From Indolivaga capnocytophagoides DSM 22835 (lineage in GTDB: Bacteria > Bacteroidota > Bacteroidia > Bacteroidales > Dysgonomonadaceae): a stretch of DNA of 64,000 bases. Position 1 is the first letter of the stretch. Each line of letters opens with the position of its first letter. The position numbers and the translations under genes were made by a program. Location of the stretch: positions 124,001 through 188,000 of the forward strand of contig NZ_AUFL01000005.1 of assembly GCF_000426485.1 (NCBI RefSeq), in the 5' to 3' direction. Shown here piece after piece: positions 45,556 to 53,793 of this stretch. Below the pieces are notes generated by a model. It saw nothing but the letters and a program-made list of their open reading frames with translations. It was not told the origin of the DNA and made no database searches.

Positions 45556-46800
45556 TTATTCGTGAGAATTTTTCAAACGGTCTAAGTGTGAGCTTTCTAA
45601 ACGCTGTACTGCATAAGGTTTTGTCACATGTAAACTTTTATCTCCTGTAGATGGGATTTCAAACATCGCATCTATCATTATAGTTTCCACTATAGATCTC
45701 AATCCTCTTGCTCCCAGTTTGTATTCGACAGCTTTATCGACTATATAATCATAAACATCATCGTCGAAAGTCAAAGCAACCCCATCCATATCGAATAATT
45801 TTACATACTGCTTAATAATAGAATTCTTCGGTTCGGTAAGAATTCTTCTCAAAGCATCACGATCCAAAGAGTTCAGATATGTAAGAATAGGCAAACGTCC
45901 GATTATTTCGGGTATCAATCCAAAAGATTTCAAATCCTGAGGAATAATATACTTCAACATTTCATTTCTGTCTATATCTGCATTTTTTTGAGCAGCAGCA
46001 TATCCAACAACACGAGTGTTTAAACGTTGTGCAATTTTACGTTCTATTCCGTCAAACGCTCCCCCGCAGACAAACAATATATTCTTGGTATTTACAGCAA
46101 TCATCTTCTGATCGGGATGCTTGCGTCCTCCCTGAGGTGGAACGTTTACCACAGAACCTTCAAGTAATTTCAACAAACCCTGCTGTACTCCTTCGCCACT
46201 TACATCACGGGTTATTGAGGGATTATCTCCTTTGCGAGCTATTTTGTCTATTTCGTCAATAAACACAATTCCACGCTCGGCAGCAGCTACATCGTAATCC
46301 GCAGCTTGCAATAGTCGAGTCAAGATACTTTCGATATCTTCTCCGACATATCCGGCTTCTGTCAAAACGGTAGCATCTACAATCGCAAAAGGCACATGAA
46401 GCAGCTTTGCAATTGTCCTAGCCAGTAACGTTTTACCTGTACCGGTAGGACCAACCATGATTATATTAGACTTTTCAATCTCTACATCATCTTCGCTTTT
46501 TTCCTGCAGCAATCGCTTGTAGTGATTATATACCGACACCGATAGATAACGCTTCGCATCATCCTGCCCGATAATATACTGATCGAGGAAATTTTTAATT
46601 TGCTGCGGATTGGGTAGATTTTTTCTATCCAACACCTCTCCCGCCCCTTTTCCGGAGCTTAAAGAATCTTTCACGATCAAATACGCCTGATCCACGCATT
46701 TATCGCAGATATGAGCCGAAATACCCGAAATCAACAAGTTGACCTCACTTCCTGCACGGCCACAGAAACTGCAAAAATCGTTTGCTCCTTTTTTAGCCAT
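45556..46800 (-). CDS. clpX: ATP-dependent protease ATPase subunit ClpX
   Basis: A 414-residue AAA+ unfoldase that feeds substrates to ClpP. The zinc-binding domain has Cys10, 13, 32 and 35. Then come Walker [11 protein letters not shown], the pore loop GYVGED, Walker B IVFIDEID and the sensor region with RRILTEP. The ClpP-docking tripeptide, usually IGF, aligns with VGY (in RVVGYAA). It follows clpP but a terminator stands between them, so clpX has its own promoter in the 216-bp gap, which was not identified. Confidence 0.96.
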   Translation of the reverse strand: MAKKGANDFCSFCGRAGSEVNLLISGISAHICDKCVDQAYLIVKDSLSSGKGAGEVLDRKNLPNPQQIKNFLDQYIIGQDDAKRYLSVSVYNHYKRLLQEKSEDDVEIEKSNIIMVGPTGTGKTLLARTIAKLLHVPFAIVDATVLTEAGYVGEDIESILTRLLQAADYDVAAAERGIVFIDEIDKIARKGDNPSITRDVSGEGVQQGLLKLLEGSVVNVPPQGGRKHPDQKMIAVNTKNILFVCGGAFDGIERKIAQRLNTRVVGYAAAQKNADIDRNEMLKYIIPQDLKSFGLIPEIIGRLPILTYLNSLDRDALRRILTEPKNSIIKQYVKLFDMDGVALTFDDDVYDYIVDKAVEYKLGARGLRSIVETIMIDAMFEIPSTGDKSLHVTKPYAVQRLESSHLDRLKNSHE

Positions 46801-46956
46801 ATTCTTTTCTATAAACAGTGCTGTAAATAACTAGCATTACGACAGCACCAATACTTTACTTTATAAAACCTGCCTGTACTCTAAATAACTGTTAGCAATT
46901 TATCCGAAAATCTGTTTTAAAATTTAAACGAATAAATCCCCCAGCAGTTACTAAGA

Positions 46957-46989
46957 AAAGACTACCCATGAAATCCATAGGTAGTCTTT
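46957..46989 (-). terminator. Terminator between clpP and clpX
   Basis: A 10-bp stem AAAGACTACC/GGTAGTCTTT with a 13-nt loop, followed on the minus strand by a T-rich tail; 27 bp downstream of the clpP stop. Confidence 0.82.
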
Positions 46990-47016
46990 ATTCTTAATAC
47001 TGACAGAATATCTTCA

Positions 47017-47700
47017 TTATTTATTTCTAAGCAATACTTCATCTATCATTCCGTACTCTTTGGCTTCTGTAGAGTTCATCCAATAGTCACGATCCGAGTC
47101 TTTCTCGATCTTTTCTATCGGTTGTCCCGAATGATCCGATATTATTTTATATAATTCCTGCTTAACTTTTCCTATTTCTCTGGCTGTTATCTCTATATCC
47201 GAAGCCTGTCCCTGAGCTCCTCCCAGAGGTTGGTGAATCATCACACGTGAGTGCTTCAAACCGAAACGTTTTCCTTTTTGTCCGGCAACCAACAATACAG
47301 AAGCCATAGATGCCGCCATACCTGTACAGATTGTAGATACATCGCTGGCAATAAACTGCATGGTGTCATAGATTCCGTAACCGGCATAAACCGATCCACC
47401 CGGAGAATTGATATAAATAGATATATCTTTTCCTGAATCTGCCGAATCCAGATACAGCAATTGAGCCTGAATCACATTCGCTGTATAATCGTCGATTTGT
47501 GTACCCAGAAAAATAATACGATCCATCATCAAACGTGAGAATACGTCCATTTGAGCCACATTTAGCTGACGTTCTTCGATAATAGTGGGTGAAATATAAC
47601 TGCTTGTTATATTCATATTGCTCACACTATTCATATATTGATCGAGTGCCAACCCGTTCATCCCCATGTGCTGGGTTGCATATTTTCTGAAATCTTTCAT
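47017..47700 (-). CDS. clpP: ATP-dependent Clp protease proteolytic subunit
   Basis: A 227-residue serine peptidase. The start at 47700 ([11 protein letters not shown]) is chosen over the ORF start 78 nt upstream, which would add a sequence not typical of the family. Catalytic Ser lies in [11 protein letters not shown] and His in SRVMIHQP, and the Asp follows later, giving a complete triad. Tetradecamer partner of ClpX. It lies between tig and clpX, the usual order, but hairpin terminators separate it from both. Confidence 0.95.
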   Translation of the reverse strand: MKDFRKYATQHMGMNGLALDQYMNSVSNMNITSSYISPTIIEERQLNVAQMDVFSRLMMDRIIFLGTQIDDYTANVIQAQLLYLDSADSGKDISIYINSPGGSVYAGYGIYDTMQFIASDVSTICTGMAASMASVLLVAGQKGKRFGLKHSRVMIHQPLGGAQGQASDIEITAREIGKVKQELYKIISDHSGQPIEKIEKDSDRDYWMNSTEAKEYGMIDEVLLRNK

Positions 47701-47779
47701 AATTATTATCTCTTTTATTGATTCTGAGTAAAGACTACAAATCTCGTGCCTAAAACTCTTAATACTGAAAGAAAACAAA

Positions 47780-47816
47780 AAACCTTTGTCTGAATAAAGA
47801 AAATAGACAAAGGTTT
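47780..47816. terminator. Terminator between tig and clpP
   Basis: A 12-bp stem AAACCTTTGTCT/AGACAAAGGTTT with a 13-nt loop and, on the minus strand, a T6 tail; about 30 bp after the tig stop. Confidence 0.85.
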
Positions 47817-47846
47817 CTTTTATATTAAACCTTTTATAGAGGAGAA

Positions 47847-49220
47847 TTAAGCTTCAGTCTGTTCAGTTTCGAAAAATTTTTTGAATTCGTCTAAACTTAT
47901 CTCTTTTTCATTCAATGTAATCAGAGATTTCAGGCATGCGGCAATTTTTTCTTCCATAGCCTTATCTACCAAATTACGAGAAGTCTCTTTATTCTTCAAC
48001 ATTTCATTTGCATAGTTTGCCAAAACATCATCGGGCATACCTACCATTCCGTATTGAGCAAATTGTACTCTTGCAGCCTGCATGGCAACATTGCGAACAT
48101 CAGCCTCTTCTATTTTAAGATCATTATCTTTCGCCAATTGTTCTTTGATCAAGTGAAATTTCAGATCTTCCAGAATTTTTGGGTATTCAGCATCTAAAGA
48201 TTCTGCTGTTTTTTCGCTTCCGGTTGTCAATAACCATCTCTTCAAGAATGCATCAGGAAATGTAAGATCCCCTACTTTATTTTCTAATAATGCACGAGCA
48301 TCTAATAAAAATTTGTAATCGCTATCGGGTGCCAACTGAGAAGATAATGACTCTTTGATTTTATCTAAAAATTCAGCCTCTGTCTTCACAGTACCCTCAC
48401 CAAATACTTTATCGAATAAAGCCTGATCCAAATCTGCTTCTTTGTAACGAGTGATTTCTTTCACGGTAAACATAAACTCAGGAGCAATAGCTTCTACTGC
48501 ATCTTTATCTATGTGAAGGAATGAAGCTATTTCTGTTTCATTGCCATCATAAGCTTTACCCGGATTGAATACAATCTGAGCTTCTTTCTTCACATTGGCA
48601 AATTTAGCTTGTTCTTCTTCATCTTTCATATAAGACGGCATAAGTACTGCACCTTCAACGGCTATACCTCCGGCTTTAGGCGTACCATTTTCTAATTCTA
48701 CCACCTCGCCTTTAAGAAGGTCTGTTGGTTTTGCGTCTTCTTCTACAGTCTCATATTTACCGTAGTTAGCTTTGTAAGATGATATTTGTTTTTGAACTAA
48801 TTCTTCATCGATAGCGATTTTGAAATAGTCCATTTTATCTTTCTTAGTCAAATCAAGTTTGATTTCCGGAGCCAAAGCTATATCAAAGAAAAATTCATAA
48901 TCTTCTTCTTTAGCGAAATCAACAGGTTGTTGTTTTTCCTGATTGGGAAGTGGTTCACCTAATATATTCAGTTTATTTTCCTGTATATAATTATAAATAC
49001 CTTCTCCTACCAATTTATTTACTTCATCGGCCAAAATAGATTTACCGTACATTTTTTTCACCATTCCTACAGGCACAGTACCCGGACGAAATCCCGGTAC
49101 ATTTGCTTTCTTACGGAAAGTTTTAACCGCTTCGTCTACCTTTACCTGATAATCAGCCTTCTTTACTTCAATCTTAAGGATAGCATTTACACTATCTACA
49201 CTTATAAGAGATGTATCCAT
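47847..49220 (-). CDS. tig: Trigger factor chaperone
   Basis: A 457-residue ribosome-bound chaperone. The N-terminal ribosome-binding domain carries a variant of the GFRxGxxP signature (PGFRPGTVP). A middle FKBP-like prolyl isomerase region and the long helical C-terminal chaperone arms follow. Compared with E. coli trigger factor the FKBP part looks poorly conserved, as is usual in Bacteroidetes. It has a full consensus promoter and its own terminator. Confidence 0.9.
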   Translation of the reverse strand: MDTSLISVDSVNAILKIEVKKADYQVKVDEAVKTFRKKANVPGFRPGTVPVGMVKKMYGKSILADEVNKLVGEGIYNYIQENKLNILGEPLPNQEKQQPVDFAKEEDYEFFFDIALAPEIKLDLTKKDKMDYFKIAIDEELVQKQISSYKANYGKYETVEEDAKPTDLLKGEVVELENGTPKAGGIAVEGAVLMPSYMKDEEEQAKFANVKKEAQIVFNPGKAYDGNETEIASFLHIDKDAVEAIAPEFMFTVKEITRYKEADLDQALFDKVFGEGTVKTEAEFLDKIKESLSSQLAPDSDYKFLLDARALLENKVGDLTFPDAFLKRWLLTTGSEKTAESLDAEYPKILEDLKFHLIKEQLAKDNDLKIEEADVRNVAMQAARVQFAQYGMVGMPDDVLANYANEMLKNKETSRNLVDKAMEEKIAACLKSLITLNEKEISLDEFKKFFETEQTEA

Positions 49221-49317
49221 CTTTGGTCTTTTATTTATAACTTTTATCTAATTAATTCGGTGTAAGAAAAATCAAGATTTATAACGACTTACCGTACACT
49301 CAACTTTTTTAGTGGTG

Positions 49318-49349
49318 CAAAAATAGTTTATATTATTCCAATATTCAAA
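49318..49349 (-). promoter_or_regulatory. Full consensus promoter of tig
   Basis: On the minus strand TTTG (49346-49349), a spacer of exactly 20 nt, then TATTTTTG (49318-49325). Both boxes match the Bacteroidetes vegetative consensus, giving a 5' UTR of about 90 nt. Confidence 0.75.
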
Positions 49350-49526
49350 TTTATTTCCTTTTTTCACAGGAAAGATGCCGTTCCCTTTTTTGCCACAAAC
49401 AATAGTTTATTCCACAACAAGTTAACCCGGGTATTAATCGGAAATCCGATAATGACACAATACCCACTCAAAAGGCATACAGCTGTGGTTTTCTCCTAAA
49501 AATCATAAAAATAAACAAAAAATACC
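49350..49526. other. Intergenic stretch between divergent tig and the Crp-like gene
   Basis: There is no ORF and no repeat. Together with the flanking promoters it fills the ~365-bp gap; nothing else is seen in it. Confidence 0.4.
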
Positions 49527-49534
49527 TATATTTG
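49527..49534 (+). promoter_or_regulatory. -7 promoter box for the Crp-family gene
   Basis: TATATTTG is a perfect TAnnTTTG, 52 nt before the ATG at 49586. No clear TTTG at -33. Confidence 0.55.
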
Positions 49535-49585
49535 CCGATGCATTGAAATATATGCATTTTGAGTCTTAGTAAAATTCTGCACTTT

Positions 49586-50287
49586 ATGATGAAAGATAAG
49601 GGAGATGAAATTAGCTTAGAAGCTAGTATCCCTGAAATATGGGCACTTCTGGATGACAAAGAGCGAGAAATAGTAAAAGAGAACGCTAAATTAGTCAGCT
49701 ACAAAAAAAACGAAATCATTTATTGTGAGGAAGAAATCCCCAAGGATTTGATGTGCCTACTCAAAGGAAAAGTCAAGATTTTCAAAAACGGAGTTGGTGG
49801 CAGAAGCCAGATTATCAGAATGGTAAGACCTGTTCAGAATTTTGGCTACAGAGCATTCTTTGCTAAAGAACCTTATGTTACCAATGCTTCGGCTTTTGAA
49901 GCATCTACACTTTGTTGTATTCCAATGGAAATAATAGAGGCTTTAGTATTGAAAAACACCAAATTGGCCATGTTTTTCATCATTGAACTCTCTACCGATC
50001 TAGGTATAGCAGATGAACGTGTTGTAAGCCTTACCCAAAAACATATACGCGGCAGACTTGCCGAATCGCTGGTATTCCTTCTCGAAAGCTACGGACTGGA
50101 AGAAGATGGAGCCACAATAAGTATATATCTATCACGTGAAGATCTTGCTAATCTTTCGAACATGACCACATCCAATGCTATACGTACATTATCGACATTT
50201 GTCGACGAGCGTATTATTTCGCTGGACGGGAGAAAGATCAAAATCATTGACGAAGAAAGACTTCGAAAAATCAGCAAAATAGGATGA
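49586..50287 (+). CDS. Crp/Fnr-family transcription regulator
   Basis: A 233-residue regulator starting at one of two adjacent ATGs (49586/49589); a TTG at 49559 is possible but less likely. A cyclic-nucleotide-binding-like beta barrel (about 20-135) is joined by a dimer helix to a winged helix-turn-helix (about 160-230; LSREDLANLSNMTTSNAIRTL is the recognition region). The barrel lacks a clear phosphate-binding cassette for cAMP and there is no Fnr-type cysteine cluster, so the ligand is unknown. Its stop overlaps the next start by 4 bp (ATGA), so translation is coupled. Confidence 0.87.
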   Translation: MMKDKGDEISLEASIPEIWALLDDKEREIVKENAKLVSYKKNEIIYCEEEIPKDLMCLLKGKVKIFKNGVGGRSQIIRMVRPVQNFGYRAFFAKEPYVTNASAFEASTLCCIPMEIIEALVLKNTKLAMFFIIELSTDLGIADERVVSLTQKHIRGRLAESLVFLLESYGLEEDGATISIYLSREDLANLSNMTTSNAIRTLSTFVDERIISLDGRKIKIIDEERLRKISKIG

Positions 50288-51798
50288 TTGCATCTATAAT
50301 ACGTAAATACCTTGATCACAAATTCAAGGAAGTAGACTATTTTATACAACACCCTTTTCAGTCACAAGAGAAAATACTTGAATACCTGATCCAATCAGGG
50401 CAAAATACATTTATCGGACAAGAATTCAAATTCTCATCCATCAAAAACAAAGATGATTTTCGTAAGCAGGTTCCTATCTTTCATTATGAAGATATGAGAC
50501 CTTATCTCGATAAAATAATCGTTGACAAGCAACAGAATATACTTTGGAACAAACCCGTTAGGTGGTTTGCAATGTCTTCGGGTACAACTCAGGACAAAAG
50601 CAAGTACATTCCGGTCACTCAGGAGTCTCTAACTAAGAATCATTACCGTTGTGGCGAACAAATGCTTGCCATATATGCAAAAAGTAATCCTCAAACCAAA
50701 TTCTTTCTGGGGAAAACACTGGTACTGGGAGGAAGTAAGCAGATCAATCATATCGGTGACGGGATTTTCACGGGAGACATTTCGGCGATACTTATCAAGA
50801 ATCTGTATTTCTGGGCTAAACTAAGCCGTACCCCCGAAAGCATTTCATTGCTGCCCGATTGGGAAACTAAACTGCAAGCTCTGACCGACTATGCTATAAA
50901 GAATGACATAAGAGCATTTATGGGTGTTCCTTCATGGCTCTTGGTTTTACTGAAAAAGATAAAAGCCGATACAGGCAGGGATCTTACCGACCTTTGGCCT
51001 AATCTCGAAGTATTCTTTCATGGCGGAGTCAGCTTTACTCCTTTCGAAGAGCAATACCGAAAGCTCATCAACAAACCGTCTATGATGTATTGGGAAACAT
51101 ACAATGCATCTGAAGGCTTTTTCGGAGTACAGTTCTCCAGACAATCGAAAGATATGCTGCTGATGCTGGACTGCGGAATATATTATGAGTTTCTGCCTAT
51201 TAATGAAATAGATTCGCCCAATCCGCAGACATTGACTCTCGAGGAAATAGAAACAGGACTGAATTATGCAATTATAATCTCGACCAACGGCGGCTTATGG
51301 AGATATATGATAGGTGACACAATAGAGTTTACATCTACATCGCCATATCTTTTCAGAATAACAGGACGCACCCGTAACTTCATTAATGCTTTTGGTGAAG
51401 AAGTTATAATCGATAATGCAGAAAAAGCATTATCGGAAGCTTGTCTGGCTACAGGAGCAGTAATAAGTGAATACACGGCAGCCCCGATATATTTCGGCGA
51501 TAATTCGGCTGGGGCTCACGAATGGTTCATCGAATTTGAAACTCAGCCCGACAGCCTTGATAAATTTACGGAAGTATTAGATAACAGCCTGAAAAAAGTA
51601 AATTCGGATTATGAAGCTAAAAGATCGTACAATCTCTCGCTTCAAATGCCCAAAGTCAGGGTTTTGGCTGCCGGAACTTTTTACAATTGGATGAAGTCTA
51701 TAAACAAAACAGGCGGACAAAATAAAATCCCCAGATTATCAAACAACCGGGATTATGTGGAAAGGCTGATCGCTTTTATTACAGAAGATAAAGACTGA
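50284..51798 (+). CDS. GH3-like acyl-adenylate/amide synthetase-family protein
   Basis: A 504-residue cytoplasmic protein annotated in this phylum as GH3 auxin-responsive promoter family, a misleading name taken from plants. It has the features of the acyl-adenylate superfamily: the P-loop-like AMSSGTTQDKSKYIP, the acyl-binding core WETYNASEGFFGVQF and the motif YMIGDTIEFT. It is predicted to adenylate a carboxylic acid and join it to an amine or amino acid; the substrate is unknown. Translational coupling to the Crp-family gene makes the regulator a good candidate for its controller. Confidence 0.82.
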   Translation: MIASIIRKYLDHKFKEVDYFIQHPFQSQEKILEYLIQSGQNTFIGQEFKFSSIKNKDDFRKQVPIFHYEDMRPYLDKIIVDKQQNILWNKPVRWFAMSSGTTQDKSKYIPVTQESLTKNHYRCGEQMLAIYAKSNPQTKFFLGKTLVLGGSKQINHIGDGIFTGDISAILIKNLYFWAKLSRTPESISLLPDWETKLQALTDYAIKNDIRAFMGVPSWLLVLLKKIKADTGRDLTDLWPNLEVFFHGGVSFTPFEEQYRKLINKPSMMYWETYNASEGFFGVQFSRQSKDMLLMLDCGIYYEFLPINEIDSPNPQTLTLEEIETGLNYAIIISTNGGLWRYMIGDTIEFTSTSPYLFRITGRTRNFINAFGEEVIIDNAEKALSEACLATGAVISEYTAAPIYFGDNSAGAHEWFIEFETQPDSLDKFTEVLDNSLKKVNSDYEAKRSYNLSLQMPKVRVLAAGTFYNWMKSINKTGGQNKIPRLSNNRDYVERLIAFITEDKD

Positions 51799-51866
51799 TA
51801 ACATATTTTGATATACCAAAATAACTTAAAAAAAAGACTTTTTTTTCGAAATATAAAAGCTTTACT

Positions 51867-51896
51867 TAAATTTGTGCCCTAAAGGTCTAGGACCTT
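51867..51896 (+). promoter_or_regulatory. bamD promoter with an immediately following GGTCT-AGACC variant
   Basis: TAAATTTG at 51867-51874 is a perfect -7 box. Seven bases later lies AAGGTC-TAG-GACCTT (51882-51896), the dispersed palindrome with an altered centre, at or just after the transcript start. The bamD ATG is 81 nt further on. Confidence 0.55.
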
Positions 51897-51977
51897 CTTA
51901 TTGCTTTGGCTGATCAAACAGCTAAAAGTTGTTATAAACTAGAAGTATATCATTGAATACTTTTTTTACATAAAAGA

Positions 51978-52823
51978 ATGAAAATAAAGATCTTTTTTGC
52001 TTTCTTGCTTACTCTGCTCATTACTAGTTCGTGCGGCGAGTACAATAAAATACTGAAAAGTACCGACTACGAACTGAAATATACTTATGCAAAGAAATAT
52101 TTCGATGAGAAAAAGTATGGAAAGGCTTCTACTCTGTTAGAAGAGTTAGTTCCGATATTTAAAGGAACTTCACATGCCGAGGAATCGTTATTTTTATTAG
52201 CTCAAAGTTACTTTTACAATAAAGATTATACTACTGCCACTCAATATTATAAAGCATATTGCAATACATATCCAAAAGGAGATTATACTGAGCTGTCGAG
52301 ATATAATGCTGCATACGGACTTTATCTTGATTCGCCGGATGTACGCCTCGACCAGACCAATACATACAAATCGATGCAGGAGTTCCAAACATTCCTCGAA
52401 TTGTATCCTCAAAGCGATAAAGTACAGCTAGCTCAGGAATACTTATTCGAAATGCAGGAAAAACTGGCACTAAAAGAATTGATGGCATGCCGTTTGTATT
52501 TCAACTTGGGTAATTATATGGGTAACAACTACGAATCATGTGTCGTAACTGCCAGAGAAGCAATAAAAACATACCCATACTCGAAATACCTCGAAGAATA
52601 TCAGGTTCTGATCTTGAGATCAAGATATGAATTGGCTAATCAGAGTATAAATGAGCGTAAACCCGAACGTTATAGAGACGTTATTGATGAACAGTACAAC
52701 TACTTGAATATGTTCCCCGAAGGAAAATATAAGAAGGAAGCCGAAAGATATCATAAGCAGGCTTTAAAAGCAATTGGACAAAACACTGACAATTTGTCAA
52801 TAAGTCCAGAAGAAACAAAATAA
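51978..52823 (+). CDS. bamD: Outer membrane protein assembly factor BamD
   Basis: A 281-residue lipoprotein with lipobox TSSC (Cys19), followed by TPR-like repeats rich in AQ.YF...Y..A..YY, as in BamD/ComL. It serves outer-membrane barrel insertion together with BamA. Full length. Its neighbours rpoZ and DUF4293 form the usual Bacteroidetes trio. Confidence 0.92.
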   Translation: MKIKIFFAFLLTLLITSSCGEYNKILKSTDYELKYTYAKKYFDEKKYGKASTLLEELVPIFKGTSHAEESLFLLAQSYFYNKDYTTATQYYKAYCNTYPKGDYTELSRYNAAYGLYLDSPDVRLDQTNTYKSMQEFQTFLELYPQSDKVQLAQEYLFEMQEKLALKELMACRLYFNLGNYMGNNYESCVVTAREAIKTYPYSKYLEEYQVLILRSRYELANQSINERKPERYRDVIDEQYNYLNMFPEGKYKKEAERYHKQALKAIGQNTDNLSISPEETK

Positions 52824-52891
52824 GGATTCTATCCTTTTATTTAGAACAGAAAGTAAATAATACAATCTGTTACACTTACAAAATCAATAAG

Positions 52892-52906
52892 AAGGTCTGA
52901 GACCTT
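52892..52906. repeat. GGTCTGAGACC palindrome, leader of rpoZ
   Basis: The best copy in the window: AAGGTCTGAGACCTT with 7-base arms in gene orientation, 43 nt before the rpoZ ATG. Confidence 0.82.
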
Positions 52907-52949
52907 AATAGAAATAACAAAATTCATTATATAGCGATTTTAAATAATT

Positions 52950-53282
52950 ATGGACTACAAAAAAACGAATGCACCGAGTAATACGGTTACAAGAGATATG
53001 ATGAGCCTCTCAGCTGATACTGAGAATGTATACGAAACTGTAAGAATTATCGGTAAAAGAGCCAATCAGATAGCTGTAGAAATGAAACAAGACCTGGATC
53101 GTAAGCTACAGGAATTTGCCTCATATAACGATAATCTGGAAGAAGTATTCGAAAACCGCGAGCAAATAGAGATCTCACGCTACTACGAAAAACTTCCTAA
53201 AGCGGGACTTATTGCTGCACAGGAATATACTGAAGGCAAAATCTACTATAGAAACCCGAATAAGGATAAAGACAACTTCTAA
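52950..53282 (+). CDS. rpoZ: DNA-directed RNA polymerase omega-like subunit (Bacteroidetes type)
   Basis: A 110-residue protein matching the Rpb6/omega family of Bacteroidetes: YETVRIIGKRANQIAVEMKQDLDRKL is the omega core that wraps the beta' C-terminus. It lies between bamD and a DUF4293 gene and overlaps the latter (TAATG), so the two are translated together. Confidence 0.88.
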   Translation: MDYKKTNAPSNTVTRDMMSLSADTENVYETVRIIGKRANQIAVEMKQDLDRKLQEFASYNDNLEEVFENREQIEISRYYEKLPKAGLIAAQEYTEGKIYYRNPNKDKDNF

Positions 53283-53740
53283 TGATACAAAGAATACAGT
53301 CGATATATTTATTAGTTGCAGCCATTTTAATGGCTGTAACTGTTTTCAGTCCTTTAGCTTTTTTGGCTGATGGAGCAAACGGATATTTTATATACCGATG
53401 CTTAGGCTTCTTTGAAAACGGAGTTGGATCAAGTTATCCGACATGGGGTGTTATAGGAGTGGTATCGTTAACAGCGGTACTCACTATAGTCTCTATATTT
53501 CTCTATAAGAATAGAAAGCTGCAAATAAAACTTTCATATGCAGCAATAGCAGGAATCCTGGCTTCTTATGGAACTATCTATACCTACCTGCAAACAGGTA
53601 TGGCTGCTACATCTTCAACGTTAGTGAATGTAAAATACGGAGTTATCCTACCCGTTATAGCACTAATCTTTATCGTTCTTGCTATAATAAAGATAAAAGC
53701 AGACGAAAAACTGGTACAGTCGCTCAATCGAATAAGATAA
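53282..53740 (+). CDS. DUF4293 family membrane protein
   Basis: A 152-residue inner-membrane protein with four hydrophobic helices (about 5-25, 55-75, 83-103 and 115-137). It matches DUF4293 by its MIQRIQSIYL start and by position after rpoZ. Function unknown. Closed by a terminator. Confidence 0.82.
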   Translation: MIQRIQSIYLLVAAILMAVTVFSPLAFLADGANGYFIYRCLGFFENGVGSSYPTWGVIGVVSLTAVLTIVSIFLYKNRKLQIKLSYAAIAGILASYGTIYTYLQTGMAATSSTLVNVKYGVILPVIALIFIVLAIIKIKADEKLVQSLNRIR

Positions 53741-53764
53741 GGTAATTATCACTTATATAGACAG

Positions 53765-53792
53765 AAAAGGAGGAAGTGAGATTCCTCCTTTT
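53765..53792. terminator. Bidirectional terminator after DUF4293
   Basis: An 11-bp stem AAAAGGAGGAA/TTCCTCCTTTT with a 6-nt loop, lying between convergent genes. Confidence 0.9.
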
Positions 53793-53793
53793 T

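Noticed and set aside
50284-51798. GH3 as a glycoside hydrolase family 3 enzyme
   Set aside because: The sequence has acyl-adenylate motifs and no signal peptide; the shared name with glycoside hydrolase family 3 is accidental.
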